Assembly (NCBI GenBank): GCA_030425705.1
Contig: JAUHZU010000009.1
Span: 101,459-165,458 of the forward strand
Reading direction: 5' to 3'
DNA from: Phycisphaerae bacterium
GTDB lineage: Bacteria > Planctomycetota > Phycisphaerae > Phycisphaerales > Phycisphaeraceae
DNA: 64,000 bases
Shown here: piece by piece, positions 24,132-33,765 of the stretch
Layout: every line of letters begins with the position of its first letter
How positions within the stretch are numbered: position 1 is the stretch's first letter
Position numbers and translations under genes: made by a program
Notes under the pieces: model-generated
What the model saw: the letters and a program-made list of their open reading frames with translations, nothing else
Told to the model about the DNA's origin: nothing
Databases searched by the model: none

Positions 24132-27100
24132 CTACTCCGGGAGACGCTCTCGGAACGCCATGTAGCGGTCACGAACCGCCTGGGCATCCATCGCACCGCG
24201 GTAGATCGCCGCGTAACCGAGTGCCCCCGAGACGGGGTAGGCCTCGTTGTCGTCACGGTAGGCCCCCAGCACCAGCCAGCCCGTGGGCATGTGCGCGATC
24301 GGACCCACTTGGTCATCGCTGGTTCCGACGGCCTGACCGTTGACATAAAGAGTCATCGCCGCGCCGTCGTAGGTCGCTACGAGGTGGACCCATTCCCCGG
24401 GCGTTAGTGGTTCGTGAGCGTGGAGGTAGGTGATCCGGTTCGTGGACTGGCTGGTGAGCCCGAAGACGGGCTTGTCCTGGTGTAGCCCGAGGAGCACGCC
24501 CCGCTCGTAGCTGCCGTTGTCCTGGAGCGCGCTGATGAGCCCGCCCCACTCCGGCGAACTGTCGACGCGTGCCCAGACCTCGAGCGTGATCGTCCGTGCC
24601 GGCAACGTTGGGACCGCCGCGTTGTCATCACGGACCTCCAGGCCCGCCCCGTCTTCAGCAAGCACCAGCGCTCCGCCGGCTACGGCAGCATCACCGAGCC
24701 CGGTGATCGGGAGCGTGCCCGCGGTCGGCGCGACTTGTCCCGGCTCATCGCCCGGCACAGACAGGTCCCAGGCGTACAACGCTTCGAGCGGCTCGTCGAC
24801 CGCGTGATCGGTGCGCCGGGCACGGTCGTGGGTCCCGCGTGGGACCGGGCGGAACGCCATCGACGTCTGCAACGCGTACGAGCATACGCAGGATGCGCTG
24901 GCCTCGGGGATGAGGACCAGCCCCTGCGCGGGCAGCACGTTGATCCAGCAGCCCGCCCGGGTGGGTGCGAGCCGGGTAAAACGCTCGGCCCCGCTTGCCT
25001 GGTCGCTGAGGTCCAGCATCGTCGGGTTGCTCGCGCGGAAGAACAGGTAGTCGCCCGCGCCCGACATCGTCCCACACGAGTGGCCCGGCCGGTTGATCTG
25101 CCACGGGCTTGCGCCACCGTCGGGGTTGAGGACCGCGCCGTTGTTCAGGTCATAGATCAGCGGCTCGGCCACCAGGCGGTCGCCAAGGATCACTGGGTGG
25201 TGCACCTGCTCGCCGTGGTAAAGCCCGCCCTTCACGTGGAGGTGGTCGGCCTTCCAGACCTCGTGGCCGGTCGCTCCATCGAGCACGCGGAGGTAGTAGC
25301 GCGCAGTGTCTTGGGGCGCATCGACCGAGGTCGTCAGCACCAGCTTGCCGTCCGGGGACGCGACGAGATACAGGATGTTGCGGGCGTTGGGCAAGTCAAC
25401 CGGCTCTTCCCAGAGCAGCTCACCGGTCGTCGCATCCAGCGCGATCAGGTAGGCCTCCGACGCGAGCAGCACCTCGACCGGGATACGGCCGTCCTCATCC
25501 TGCATCGCTGCGGGGTTGCGGGACTCGACGCAGTAGACACGGCCGCCCTGGATCGTGATCGTACCGTTGACAATAACACCCGCGTTGCGGGTCCAGTCGG
25601 GCCGGCGCTGCCCGGGCCGTGTGCGGAACAGACCGACGCTGGTGACCAGCGGGTAGCCCGAGCGGTAGGACTGGTCGGTGACCTCGCGGACCGGTGCGAG
25701 CACGGGGGCGTTGCGGTGGATGACGCTGCCGAAGACCGCGTTATCCACCAGCGCCAGGTAGCCCCAGTGGAATCGATCGGTATCGACACCGCGCGGGAGC
25801 GGGACCGTGTCGCGGCGTTGGCCGGTCTCGGCATCGATCACCCAGACCTCATCGTCGACCGCGGCGAACACGCGGGATTCATCCGCGGCGATGTAGCCGG
25901 CGTCGTACGGCATGGCGTAGCGCTGCGCGTCGGGCAGGTCGAGCTCCCACAGCTCCGTGCCGTTGTAGGCATCGACACCGATGAGCTTGTTCTCCCCGAT
26001 CATGATGACGCGTCCACCGATCGCCAAGGGCGGCGGCCCACGGAGGTGCCGGTCGATCATACGGTTGGGGCCGGGGCCACCGAACCATTGCAGCGCGACT
26101 TCGCCGGTAAGCTGCTGCTCGCCTGAGTTGCTGGTGTTGCCGGGGTTGGCGTACATGTGGGTCCAGGTGCCGGTGTCCTCGAGAGCGGGACGACGGAAGA
26201 CCTCGTCGTCGGCAAGGAGCGCGACCCCCCGGCTGGGCGCAAGCACGCGTTCGATCTCCGCACGGGGCCATCCCCCGGCACCATCCTCACCGGTCAGGTC
26301 GACCACGAGGTTGATGCAGTAGTCCGTCACCGGGACCCGGTGGTCCTCTGCGAGCACCGCCGAAGCGCGTCGGCCGTAGAGCCCCACATCCGTCAGCGCA
26401 TCGCGGAGGGTGCGCACCGCGTCGGCGTCGTCACTGACTACCAGCACGCAGAGCTCGGTCGAACCGACCAACGCCGACACGGCTTCTACCGACGGCTCGC
26501 CCAGCAGCACCGCGTATCCACGCGGGTTGTCCAGGGCCTGCACCGCACGGTCTAAAAGCTCGCGGTGCTCGCGCGACACACGTGGCCGATTCGGGTCGGG
26601 CGCGTCCACCTCGTGGACCCGTGCCGGCTGACGACCGGATGCAAACAGGTAGACCGCCCCGTGCTCGGTCGTCGCGACCAGCACACCTTCGCTCGCCCCC
26701 AGCGCCATCACCGCGCCTTCCACATGGTGCTGCCACTGCTGCCGGCCGTCCTCCGCACGATACGCCGTGACCCGGCCGACCCCGCCGACTACGACGTGCT
26801 CGCCCGCGATGATCAGCGACGCGTGGTCCGTTGTCTCGTTCTCCCACAGCACACAGGCCTGCACCTGCCGCTGTGCTACCGCGAGTTGCCGCTGGAGCTC
26901 GACCACCTTGTCACGGTGCTCGGCTGCGTCGCCCAGGGATTCCAACTCGGTTCGCAGCGTCGCCGCCCGCGAAGTCAGCTGGGTGTACCGCACCCGGTCC
27001 AAGGCAAACAGCTTCTCCCCCGTCAGGAAGTAGGTGACGGCGGGGCCGACCGCGAGGTGCTTGCCCTGATAGCTCATCAGGTTCTGGCCCGAGTCGGGGG

Positions 27101-27971
27101 CGACCGATTGCAGCGTGTTGTTGTTGCCCGGCCCGGCGATCAACGCATCGTCGGCGAGGACGGCGTACGTCCCGCCGGGCGTCCCGAACGATCGCCCGAC
27201 CGCACCGGTCTGCTTGTTGATCGCGAACGGGTTGCTCCGCCCGGTCGGCACAAAGAGCGCGTCGCGCGACGCGAGAAGGTAGCCCTGTGGCGAGTGCTCG
27301 CCCAAAGGTGTACGCCAGATCAGCCCGCCGTCCTCGGCGTTGATCGCGACGGCGTAGGTGCCCTGTGACGGGAACAAACCGGCACAGGCGTAGACCACCC
27401 CGCCGTCCACGAGCACGCCCGTGCGGATCGGCCAGGGGCTGATCAGCCGGCCGTTGCCGGGGATCAGGTCGCCGCTCGGGCCCGGCCGGTAGTCCCAGAC
27501 CAGCGCGCCGTCCGCCAACGACAGGCAGCGGATCAGCCCGTCGTCGCTGCCGAAGTAGACCTTGCCATCCGCCACCTCGGGGGCGTAGCGGATCGGCGCA
27601 TCGGCCACAAAAGACCAGGCGACCTGGCCGGTCTCGATCTCCAGACAGTACAGCCGGTCGTTGGCGGATGAGCCGAAGAGGACATAGCCGTCCACGATGA
27701 CCGGCTGGTAGGCGATGTCGTCGGTCACCCGGGCCTCGATGTGCGTGAGGTTCTGCCAGAGCGATCCGCGTGCCGGCTTGGGCCAGGCCGGCGAAGGCGG
27801 CGGCGCGAGATGGTTGACCCACCGCAGGTGCAGCGGTGTTTCGAGGGCGTCGGCGTTGTACCCCCGCCGGCCGTGGTCCCCCCTGTACGCGGGCCAGTCG
27901 GCATGGGCGAGCCCCGAGGTCAGCAGCAAAAGAAATATCAGGATGGCATGCACATGGCGGGTTACCGGCAT
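24132..27971 (-). CDS. Secreted PQQ-like beta-propeller protein with C-terminal LamG domain
   Basis: A 1279-aa exported protein. ATG 27971 has GAGG eight bases upstream and gives the signal peptide MPVTRHVHAILIFLLLLTSG. Order: propeller half with repeats such as LYCLEIETGQVAWSFVADA, a helical segment (LTSRAATLRTELESLGDAAE), a Rossmann-like segment (LCVLVVSDDADAVRTLRDAL) close to its relative at 15862, a second propeller half ending in a CVC motif, and finally LamG (EVWARVDSSPEWGGLISAL, WVHLVATYDGAAMTLYVNG). In the relative the LamG lies in the middle. No PEP-CTERM tail is present. It follows the EEP genes on the same strand. Confidence 0.85.
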   Translation of the reverse strand: MPVTRHVHAILIFLLLLTSGLAHADWPAYRGDHGRRGYNADALETPLHLRWVNHLAPPPSPAWPKPARGSLWQNLTHIEARVTDDIAYQPVIVDGYVLFGSSANDRLYCLEIETGQVAWSFVADAPIRYAPEVADGKVYFGSDDGLIRCLSLADGALVWDYRPGPSGDLIPGNGRLISPWPIRTGVLVDGGVVYACAGLFPSQGTYAVAINAEDGGLIWRTPLGEHSPQGYLLASRDALFVPTGRSNPFAINKQTGAVGRSFGTPGGTYAVLADDALIAGPGNNNTLQSVAPDSGQNLMSYQGKHLAVGPAVTYFLTGEKLFALDRVRYTQLTSRAATLRTELESLGDAAEHRDKVVELQRQLAVAQRQVQACVLWENETTDHASLIIAGEHVVVGGVGRVTAYRAEDGRQQWQHHVEGAVMALGASEGVLVATTEHGAVYLFASGRQPARVHEVDAPDPNRPRVSREHRELLDRAVQALDNPRGYAVLLGEPSVEAVSALVGSTELCVLVVSDDADAVRTLRDALTDVGLYGRRASAVLAEDHRVPVTDYCINLVVDLTGEDGAGGWPRAEIERVLAPSRGVALLADDEVFRRPALEDTGTWTHMYANPGNTSNSGEQQLTGEVALQWFGGPGPNRMIDRHLRGPPPLAIGGRVIMIGENKLIGVDAYNGTELWELDLPDAQRYAMPYDAGYIAADESRVFAAVDDEVWVIDAETGQRRDTVPLPRGVDTDRFHWGYLALVDNAVFGSVIHRNAPVLAPVREVTDQSYRSGYPLVTSVGLFRTRPGQRRPDWTRNAGVIVNGTITIQGGRVYCVESRNPAAMQDEDGRIPVEVLLASEAYLIALDATTGELLWEEPVDLPNARNILYLVASPDGKLVLTTSVDAPQDTARYYLRVLDGATGHEVWKADHLHVKGGLYHGEQVHHPVILGDRLVAEPLIYDLNNGAVLNPDGGASPWQINRPGHSCGTMSGAGDYLFFRASNPTMLDLSDQASGAERFTRLAPTRAGCWINVLPAQGLVLIPEASASCVCSYALQTSMAFRPVPRGTHDRARRTDHAVDEPLEALYAWDLSVPGDEPGQVAPTAGTLPITGLGDAAVAGGALVLAEDGAGLEVRDDNAAVPTLPARTITLEVWARVDSSPEWGGLISALQDNGSYERGVLLGLHQDKPVFGLTSQSTNRITYLHAHEPLTPGEWVHLVATYDGAAMTLYVNGQAVGTSDDQVGPIAHMPTGWLVLGAYRDDNEAYPVSGALGYAAIYRGAMDAQAVRDRYMAFRERLPE

Positions 27972-28048
27972 CGAGATGGCCTCGTTCATTTGCGGTCGAC
28001 TGGATCCAGTCCGTGTACTCATCGTAGCCGTATCGTGTTCAGCGACAG

Positions 28049-29356
28049 TCAGCGACGTCGTCGGAACACCCCCGCCAGCAGCCCGGACACCAGGGCGGCG
28101 GCCGTACCCGGCTCGGGAACATCAATGCTCGGTGGGTTGACGCCCCCCCAGTTGGCAAGCACCCACTCCAAGTCCGCCGTGCCCACAACACCGTCCCCGC
28201 TGGGGTCGCCCAACGCACGGTTGTATGCGGCAACGCTATGTCCCCAGTTCGCCAGCAGCAGGTCCAGGTCCGCGACCCCCACCGCTCCGTCGCCGGTCAG
28301 GTCGCCGGGCACGAACGGGGCCAACTCAAACTCGATGGCCACGGCCCGGTGGTCCGAGACCGTATGCAGCGAGCCGTTGTCCCACCAGACTGCCAGGTCG
28401 ACGTCCGACGAGCCGTTGACGCCCGCGCCGTTGGCCTCACCGATCAGGACCGAGTCGGTCACGGTCACGCCCTCGCCCTGGTAGTAGACAAAGTCGATGC
28501 GGTCGTCGTCGGCCGGGCCTGCCCCGTCGCTGGCCCAGGTGTAGCCCCAACGGGAGACCTCGGTCTCGCCGTCGTTCAGCCGGTCCTGGTGGTAGCCGTC
28601 GGTGAACCCGAGTGTATCGATGAAGTGGTGGCTCAGCGGTGCGTCGACCGCGAGGGGGATGTAGCCGGCATCGGCGGCGTCCTGGGTCCAGTCCAGGTGC
28701 GAGGGCTCGTTGAAGTCGCCGGTGAAGAACACCGGCAGCCCGCTGCCGAGGGCAACCTGCAGGTCGGCATCGATGTTCGGCTGTGCCGAGCCCCAGTTGT
28801 CCAGGCCGTGGACAAAGTCGATGATCTGCTGCTCGGTGTGCCCATCGCGCGCCGCATAGGGGATATACGAGTCGCTCCAGTTCGGGTGCAGGCCGTAGTG
28901 CGTGTTGAACATCCAGACGCTCTGTCCCGAAGGCAGGACGATGCGCGCCCCATAGTTCCCCGGGGTCGTCTCGGCGATCTCATATCGGCTCAGGATGCCG
29001 CCGGCCGAGGTGTCGGTGTAGTACCACTGTCCGCCGCCGAGCGCGGCGAGTCGGCCGAGGAGGTCCGCCGCGCCGTTGCTGTACTCCTGAAGGCCAACGA
29101 TGTCCGCACCGCTGTCGAGGATGGTCTGCGCCGCCGCGTCGCCGCGCTCCACCGTGACCCAGTGCGAGCCGGTCGTCGCGTTATTGCCGATGACCGCCTC
29201 GGTGTTGTACCAGACCGCTCCCGGCGTATCCCATCCGTACAGAGAGCTGACTCGTACGTTGTAGGTCATCACCGATAACGACTGTGGCTGCTCCTCCTGC
29301 GCGGCGGAGGGAATGGCGGGAACCGCCAGAACACACACCAGGATCGGCTGGATCAT
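28049..29356 (-). CDS. Secreted EEP-family phosphoesterase with EF-hand repeats and PEP-CTERM tail
   Basis: A 435-aa protein; ATG 29356 opens the signal peptide MIQPILVCVLAVPAIPSAAQ. The endonuclease/exonuclease/phosphatase fold shows LSVMTYNVR, IVGLQEY (metal Glu), VFFTGDFNEPSHLDW, DDRIDFVYYQG and VSDHRAVAIEF (catalytic His), so the catalytic set appears complete. Two Ca-loop repeats follow (GDLTGDGAVGVADLDLLLAN and GDPSGDGVVGTADLEWVLAN), dockerin-like. The tail is VPEPGTAAALVSGLLAGVFR plus Arg. Substrates of secreted EEP enzymes include DNA, phosphoinositides and sphingomyelin; which applies is unknown. It lies 29 bases after the paralogue at 29386. Confidence 0.88.
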   Translation of the reverse strand: MIQPILVCVLAVPAIPSAAQEEQPQSLSVMTYNVRVSSLYGWDTPGAVWYNTEAVIGNNATTGSHWVTVERGDAAAQTILDSGADIVGLQEYSNGAADLLGRLAALGGGQWYYTDTSAGGILSRYEIAETTPGNYGARIVLPSGQSVWMFNTHYGLHPNWSDSYIPYAARDGHTEQQIIDFVHGLDNWGSAQPNIDADLQVALGSGLPVFFTGDFNEPSHLDWTQDAADAGYIPLAVDAPLSHHFIDTLGFTDGYHQDRLNDGETEVSRWGYTWASDGAGPADDDRIDFVYYQGEGVTVTDSVLIGEANGAGVNGSSDVDLAVWWDNGSLHTVSDHRAVAIEFELAPFVPGDLTGDGAVGVADLDLLLANWGHSVAAYNRALGDPSGDGVVGTADLEWVLANWGGVNPPSIDVPEPGTAAALVSGLLAGVFRRRR

Positions 29357-29385
29357 GCAACGCAAACCGGGCTCCAGTGACAGAA

Positions 29386-31080
29386 TCAACGAGCTGGAAA
29401 TCGTCGGCGGGACCACAACACCCCCCCGGTCACGAGACCAAGCCCTAGCGTGCCCGGCTCGGGGATGTTCACCTCCGGCGGCTGGCCGGTGGACCAGTGG
29501 TCGAGCACGGCGTCAAGGTCCTGCAGGCCGACCACCCCGTCGCCGGTCACCTCGCCATGCGACCAATCGTATGGGGTCGCGCTCTGGCCCCAGTTGGCGA
29601 GTATCAGGTCGAGGTCGTTGATCCCGACAAAGCCGTCGCCCGTCAGGTCGCCGATCAGGGCCTGGTCGAACAACACATTGTCCAGGCCCAGGTCGTTGTC
29701 GTCGCCCGCGGTGTGTGTCAGTCGCAGTGTCAGCCCCCCCGCGACGGCGCCAGCCAGCCCGGTCTCGATGTGCAGTGTCGCGTCGTCACCGATGTTGGCC
29801 GTGCCCGAGGCAATCACGCCACCTCCCTCGGCAATCAGTTCCCACTGGACGGTGTGGCCGGTGGTGTCGCTCGAGGCGTAGTCGAGCAGGTCGAACGAAT
29901 CAAGGATCGCCGCAAACCCGTCGTCGGCAGAGATAGCCAGGTCATAGCTCGCACCGTTGGCCGATCCGCCGTTGCCGGAATCCAAGAACGCGACGCCCCC
30001 GCTCCAGCTGCCGCCTTCCCAGTAGGCCCATTCCCCGCCGCCGGTGGCGCTGTACGTCACCGCGAGGTTGGGCGTGCTGAAGGCGTGGTCGCCGTAGCCC
30101 TGGCTGATCGCCTGGCCGTTGCCGCCGAGCGCGGCGAAGGTCAGCGTCGTCGTGCGAAGCTCGGCGAGCTGGAAATGGCTGGCCACACCGCGGTGATCCG
30201 AGGGGAAGCCGGCAACGCCGATCTCCGAGATCCCGTCCGCGGGGCCGACCGTGTATGAACTGGTCGGAGTCACGCCCAGCCCGGCGTAGTAAACCAGGTC
30301 GATCCGGTCCTGAGGCTCGGGGACGCCCTGATTGATATCGTCGGGCCCGTAGACCGGCGACCAGGTGTTGCCCGGGCTTGCGACCTCGTCGGGATGCACT
30401 ACGCGGTACGAATCGCTGAGCCCGGCGTTGTGCACCTCGATGGACGTGGGCCAGGGCACCTCGGCGCTGTGGACGCCTGCCGCGTCCGCCGCGGCCGACC
30501 AGTCCAGGTGTGACGGCTCATTGAAGTCACCGGTCAGGAAGACCGGCAGCCCGCTGGCAAGCGCCTGCTGCATCTCGCTGAGCACGGCCGCGATCTCCGC
30601 GCCGCGCGAGTCGATCTGGTCCTGTACCACCGCGTCGAGGTCGGCCGGGTTGTCCGGGTCGTAGAGCGGGCCGCCGACATACTCGATCCCCGCGAGCTGG
30701 TACGGGCCGTAGAAATAGTGACGCAGGTGGACGTTGAAGACATAGGCCTCGTGCCCGGGTGCGAGCTCAACACGGACGCCGTAGCCGAAGGATGTATCCA
30801 GGATCCGGTAGCGTGACGCGATCATCGAGCCGCTGTCGTAGTACATGCCCAGCGCGTTGGCGACCGTCGTGCCGTGGCCTCCGCCCATCTCCTGGAAGCC
30901 GACGATATCCGCCCCGCCGGCCTGGACCGCGCTCACGATGCCGTCGCGCCCCGACGACGAGCCCTCCGAGGTCCACACGTTGAACGACATGACCCCCAAC
31001 GACGGCCCGTCCTGAGCGTTCACGGGCACGACGGGCAGGCCCACACACCCCGCCAGCAGCATGCGGCCGGTCCAATGCAT
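29386..31080 (-). CDS. Secreted EEP-family phosphoesterase with beta domain, EF-hand repeats and PEP-CTERM tail
   Basis: A 564-aa protein. ATG 31080 follows AAGGAG by seven bases; the 98 extra residues in the open frame are spurious. The signal peptide MHWTGRMLLAGCVGLPVVPV precedes an EEP fold (LGVMSFNVWTSEG, IVGFQEMGGG, FLTGDFNEPSHLDW, QDRIDLVYYAG, PSDHRGVASHF). A beta-sandwich of about 130 residues follows (TTLTFAALGGNGQAISQGYG), then two Ca-loops (GDLTGDGFVGINDLDLILAN and GEVTGDGVVGLQDLDAVLDH) and a tail IPEPGTLGLGLVTGGVLWSR. It is a paralogue of the downstream gene with an added domain. A bipartite promoter motif lies upstream. Confidence 0.88.
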   Translation of the reverse strand: MHWTGRMLLAGCVGLPVVPVNAQDGPSLGVMSFNVWTSEGSSSGRDGIVSAVQAGGADIVGFQEMGGGHGTTVANALGMYYDSGSMIASRYRILDTSFGYGVRVELAPGHEAYVFNVHLRHYFYGPYQLAGIEYVGGPLYDPDNPADLDAVVQDQIDSRGAEIAAVLSEMQQALASGLPVFLTGDFNEPSHLDWSAAADAAGVHSAEVPWPTSIEVHNAGLSDSYRVVHPDEVASPGNTWSPVYGPDDINQGVPEPQDRIDLVYYAGLGVTPTSSYTVGPADGISEIGVAGFPSDHRGVASHFQLAELRTTTLTFAALGGNGQAISQGYGDHAFSTPNLAVTYSATGGGEWAYWEGGSWSGGVAFLDSGNGGSANGASYDLAISADDGFAAILDSFDLLDYASSDTTGHTVQWELIAEGGGVIASGTANIGDDATLHIETGLAGAVAGGLTLRLTHTAGDDNDLGLDNVLFDQALIGDLTGDGFVGINDLDLILANWGQSATPYDWSHGEVTGDGVVGLQDLDAVLDHWSTGQPPEVNIPEPGTLGLGLVTGGVLWSRRRFPAR

Positions 31081-31146
31081 CTGTTCACTCCTTCGTATGA
31101 CAGGTCGCCCCCGCCGGCGGGCGTACACACCACCCATCCCGATAGA

Positions 31147-31173
31147 CTTACCCGCACTCATTGTTTTCTTACA
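31147..31173 (-). promoter_or_regulatory. Bipartite ECF-type promoter motif, site c
   Basis: Read leftwards: TGTAAG (31168-31173) followed by AAAA, an 18-base spacer ending GCGGGT, then AAG (31147-31149) followed by TCTATCGGG. It lies about 67 bases before ATG 31080 of the EEP-PEP-CTERM gene. Confidence 0.65.
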
Positions 31174-31207
31174 GCACGCGCGCTCTCCGTGGCGCTTCCA
31201 GCAGGGC

Positions 31208-32830
31208 TCAGCCGTCATACCCGAACGCCTTGATAAACGGGTCCAGCGTCTCGAACGCAGGGGCGAGGTGTTCTTCGTAGTGCTTCCACCGCCCGACGGA
31301 GCGGGTGTAGACCGGCTGCTTGACCGCTTCATACGTCGGCGAACTGACCTGCCGCTCCCTGCCCAGCCGATCACGGTAGTTCATCACCGCCGGGTCCCAC
31401 GGCAGCCCGAGGGTCTCCAACGCCCGGCGGGCCTGCCGCTCCAGGTCCGCGACGCTGTCCTCGTACCGCACCTCGCACCACGGGTTGGGCACGATCTCCC
31501 GCAACTTCATCCAGGCCCCCATGTCCAGCGCGTACCGCTGGGCCGTGCGCTCGACCGTGAGGAAATTGACGCTCACCGGGTTCAACGGCAGGTAGCGGAG
31601 GTAACAACTCAGCACGACATCCCGCGGGTCACGCAGCGCGATCAGGATGCGCAGCTTTGGGAACAAACGGAGTGCGATCGGCAGGAACTGGTTGTAGGCA
31701 GGGTTTTTGTCCAGATGCATCCGTCCATGGATCGATTCACCTAAAAGTTGCTCCATGACCTGAAAATAGCGGCGCTGCTCCTGCCGGATGCGCTTGGCTG
31801 TCAGGCCGTTGAGGACCTCGAGGATGGGGCCACGACGTTGGTCGGGCGCATGGAGCGCACTGAACTGCTCGTTGCCTAAAAAGTCGCGTTCCTCACTGCT
31901 GACGAGCGCTGGGTGTGCGTCAAGCACCTGCTCCAACAGCGTCGTGCCAGACCGCGGGAAACCTGTCAGCATTGCATTCTGCGTGTCCGGCAGACCCGAG
32001 GACTCCGTGCACCAACGCTCGATGTCCTGAATCGCGATCGAATCGATCATTTTCCCAAACCGCTCGCGGACCGTTTCAGACGCGACCCAATCCTTCTCGC
32101 TACGGCCGAGTTGACCGCTCTTGCAGCGCTCGATCGCCTCGATTGCGCCCCGATAGTCCCCCTGCTTGTCTCGCAGCAGTGCGATCTCACTCCATGCCTG
32201 GCACGCCCATTCATCTTCCGCCGCGAGCTTTCCGATCAGATCAAGCAGGGTGGTTTCGGCCGCTTCCCAACGTTTCTCTCGCACTTCGACGCGCGCCCGG
32301 ACTAGACGGAGCGCAGGCAATCGGAGGCCTGCGCGGTCTGCACGGTCTATCAACGCCCGTGCCTCCTCTAACCGGTGCGCGCGTTCGTACTGCGACGCCA
32401 GGTCCATCCATGTGCCCGGGTGTACACCGGGGAGCGAGCACGCCTTCTCGTAGGCGGCCATCGATTGCTCGGGCAGTTTGACTAATGCATAAGTCTCGCC
32501 CACGAAATGATGGACCCCTGGATGGTCCGGGGCCAATCGCCGCAGGCGATCCAGCACGGCCTCCATCTCAGTCAAGCGGTACCGCTCTGCATACGCTCGG
32601 GCCAAAAGCGTGTAGGCACGCACGTTGCGGGGTGCCTCCTTGACCGCACGCTCATATATCGCCACGGCTTGATCACGCTGGCCGTGGTCCCAACAGCCCT
32701 TGGCGAGCATCAAGGTATCGGTGATTTCATCGACTAGGGCCGAACGGGAGCCTACGCTTGCCTCTGCACTGGACGGCTTGCGGCGTGGGCGGGAACTGCG
32801 TTTGGTTTTCCGTGAGCCCATGGCAACCAT
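31208..32830 (-). CDS. TPR-containing sulfotransferase
   Basis: A 540-aa protein. The first part (residues 30-250) has TPR-like helix pairs (AKGCWDHGQRDQAVAIYERA, VRAYTLLARAYAERY). The second part is a PAPS-dependent sulfotransferase: GFPRSGTTLLEQVLDAHP is the 5'-phosphosulfate loop, LRDPRDVVLSCYLR the 3'-phosphate site, and RWKHYEEHLAPAF the usual end. No signal peptide or membrane helix is seen, so it should be cytoplasmic. TPR-sulfotransferases are common in this phylum. The acceptor is unknown. It is flanked by a terminator upstream and a promoter motif downstream, so it may be transcribed alone. Confidence 0.9.
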   Translation of the reverse strand: MVAMGSRKTKRSSRPRRKPSSAEASVGSRSALVDEITDTLMLAKGCWDHGQRDQAVAIYERAVKEAPRNVRAYTLLARAYAERYRLTEMEAVLDRLRRLAPDHPGVHHFVGETYALVKLPEQSMAAYEKACSLPGVHPGTWMDLASQYERAHRLEEARALIDRADRAGLRLPALRLVRARVEVREKRWEAAETTLLDLIGKLAAEDEWACQAWSEIALLRDKQGDYRGAIEAIERCKSGQLGRSEKDWVASETVRERFGKMIDSIAIQDIERWCTESSGLPDTQNAMLTGFPRSGTTLLEQVLDAHPALVSSEERDFLGNEQFSALHAPDQRRGPILEVLNGLTAKRIRQEQRRYFQVMEQLLGESIHGRMHLDKNPAYNQFLPIALRLFPKLRILIALRDPRDVVLSCYLRYLPLNPVSVNFLTVERTAQRYALDMGAWMKLREIVPNPWCEVRYEDSVADLERQARRALETLGLPWDPAVMNYRDRLGRERQVSSPTYEAVKQPVYTRSVGRWKHYEEHLAPAFETLDPFIKAFGYDG

Positions 32831-32879
32831 TGTAGATAAGCGTAAGGCCGACTCCTGCCGACCAGTTGTCTGATTAAGA

Positions 32880-32907
32880 CAATCCCCCGCTATGGGGCGG
32901 GGGATTG
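32880..32907 (-). terminator. Hairpin terminator of the PEP-CTERM gene at 32941
   Basis: CAATCCCCCGC (32880-32890), loop TATGGG, GCGGGGGATTG (32897-32907): a perfect 11-bp stem. It lies 33 bases after the PEP-CTERM stop and before the sulfotransferase start. The U-run is weak (TCTTAATC), so it may also act as an RNA processing or stability element. Confidence 0.65.
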
Positions 32908-32940
32908 CGTGGGTTGGACTTATGAAGACGGACAGCCCGA

Positions 32941-33681
32941 TCAGCCCCGGCGCCGCCGGAGGATGGCCAAACCGCCCAGGCCCAGCAGCGCCAGTGAGCC
33001 GGGCTCAGGGACATTGCTGATCTGGACATCAACGTTATCGACATAGCCATCGGACGAGCCCCCCGCGAACGCCGCGCTGGCGTACACCGAGACACGGATT
33101 GCCGTCGTGTTGGTATTGACCGCCGCGCTATCAGAGAGCGAGGTCCAGGCCTGCACATTGCCTCCGGGCGTAATCGTGGTTGAGGCCAGAACGCCACCAC
33201 CGCTATCTAGTTGCTCAACCGTGACCAAGCCATGGTCGTCTTGTACAGAGTAGCCGCTGAAGATCGCGGAGAGATTGACAAATGCGGTGCCGGCTGCGAT
33301 CGCGGCACCCGTGTCGCCGGTCGAGACATCGATGGTCTGCGTAAGAGCGTTTGCAAGGCCCTGAGCCGCATTGGCCGAACCGCCGGTGAAGTAGAATGAG
33401 CCGCCACCGGTGTAAGCCGGGCCGGTGTAGCTGCCGCCGTTGGCGTAATCGCCAGCTCCGAGCGATCCATCGTGCGTGTAAGCAAACGCTCCGGAACCGG
33501 AGTGGCTCCAATCGAGGATCAACACCGCGCCGTAGGCACCCGTGGTCCCCCCATCTACATTCTCGAACCCGCCGTTGACTACCAGGTTGGTGTCCAGTGG
33601 GGCCGCGTCTACATCCATCGCGAAGCCCGCGCAGCCCACTGCTGCTACCGCCGCCGCCAACGTTTCCTTGCTGAATCGCAT
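32941..33681 (-). CDS. PEP-CTERM protein, partner of the FecR-like protein at 33924
   Basis: A 246-aa protein; ATG 33681 follows AGGAGA by six bases. Signal peptide MRFSKETLAAAVAAVGCAGF. The body starts DTNLVVNGGFENVDGGTTGA and has TQTIDVSTGD, FVNLSAIFSG and a closing SSDGYVDNVDVQIS, a carbohydrate-binding-like jelly roll. The tail [20 protein letters not shown] is the exosortase signal. The C-terminal ectodomain of the FecR-like protein encoded just upstream has the same start (NLVVNGDFED) and end (VQDGYADNIALELS). A bipartite promoter motif lies upstream and a hairpin terminator downstream. Confidence 0.87.
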   Translation of the reverse strand: MRFSKETLAAAVAAVGCAGFAMDVDAAPLDTNLVVNGGFENVDGGTTGAYGAVLILDWSHSGSGAFAYTHDGSLGAGDYANGGSYTGPAYTGGGSFYFTGGSANAAQGLANALTQTIDVSTGDTGAAIAAGTAFVNLSAIFSGYSVQDDHGLVTVEQLDSGGGVLASTTITPGGNVQAWTSLSDSAAVNTNTTAIRVSVYASAAFAGGSSDGYVDNVDVQISNVPEPGSLALLGLGGLAILRRRRG

Positions 33682-33765
33682 GTCGTTCTCCTGAAGTTGA
33701 GAAAGTCCAGTCATCTCCTCCGCGGACCTCCCGCGTCGGCCCCAGCACGCACCGGGCTACTGGTA

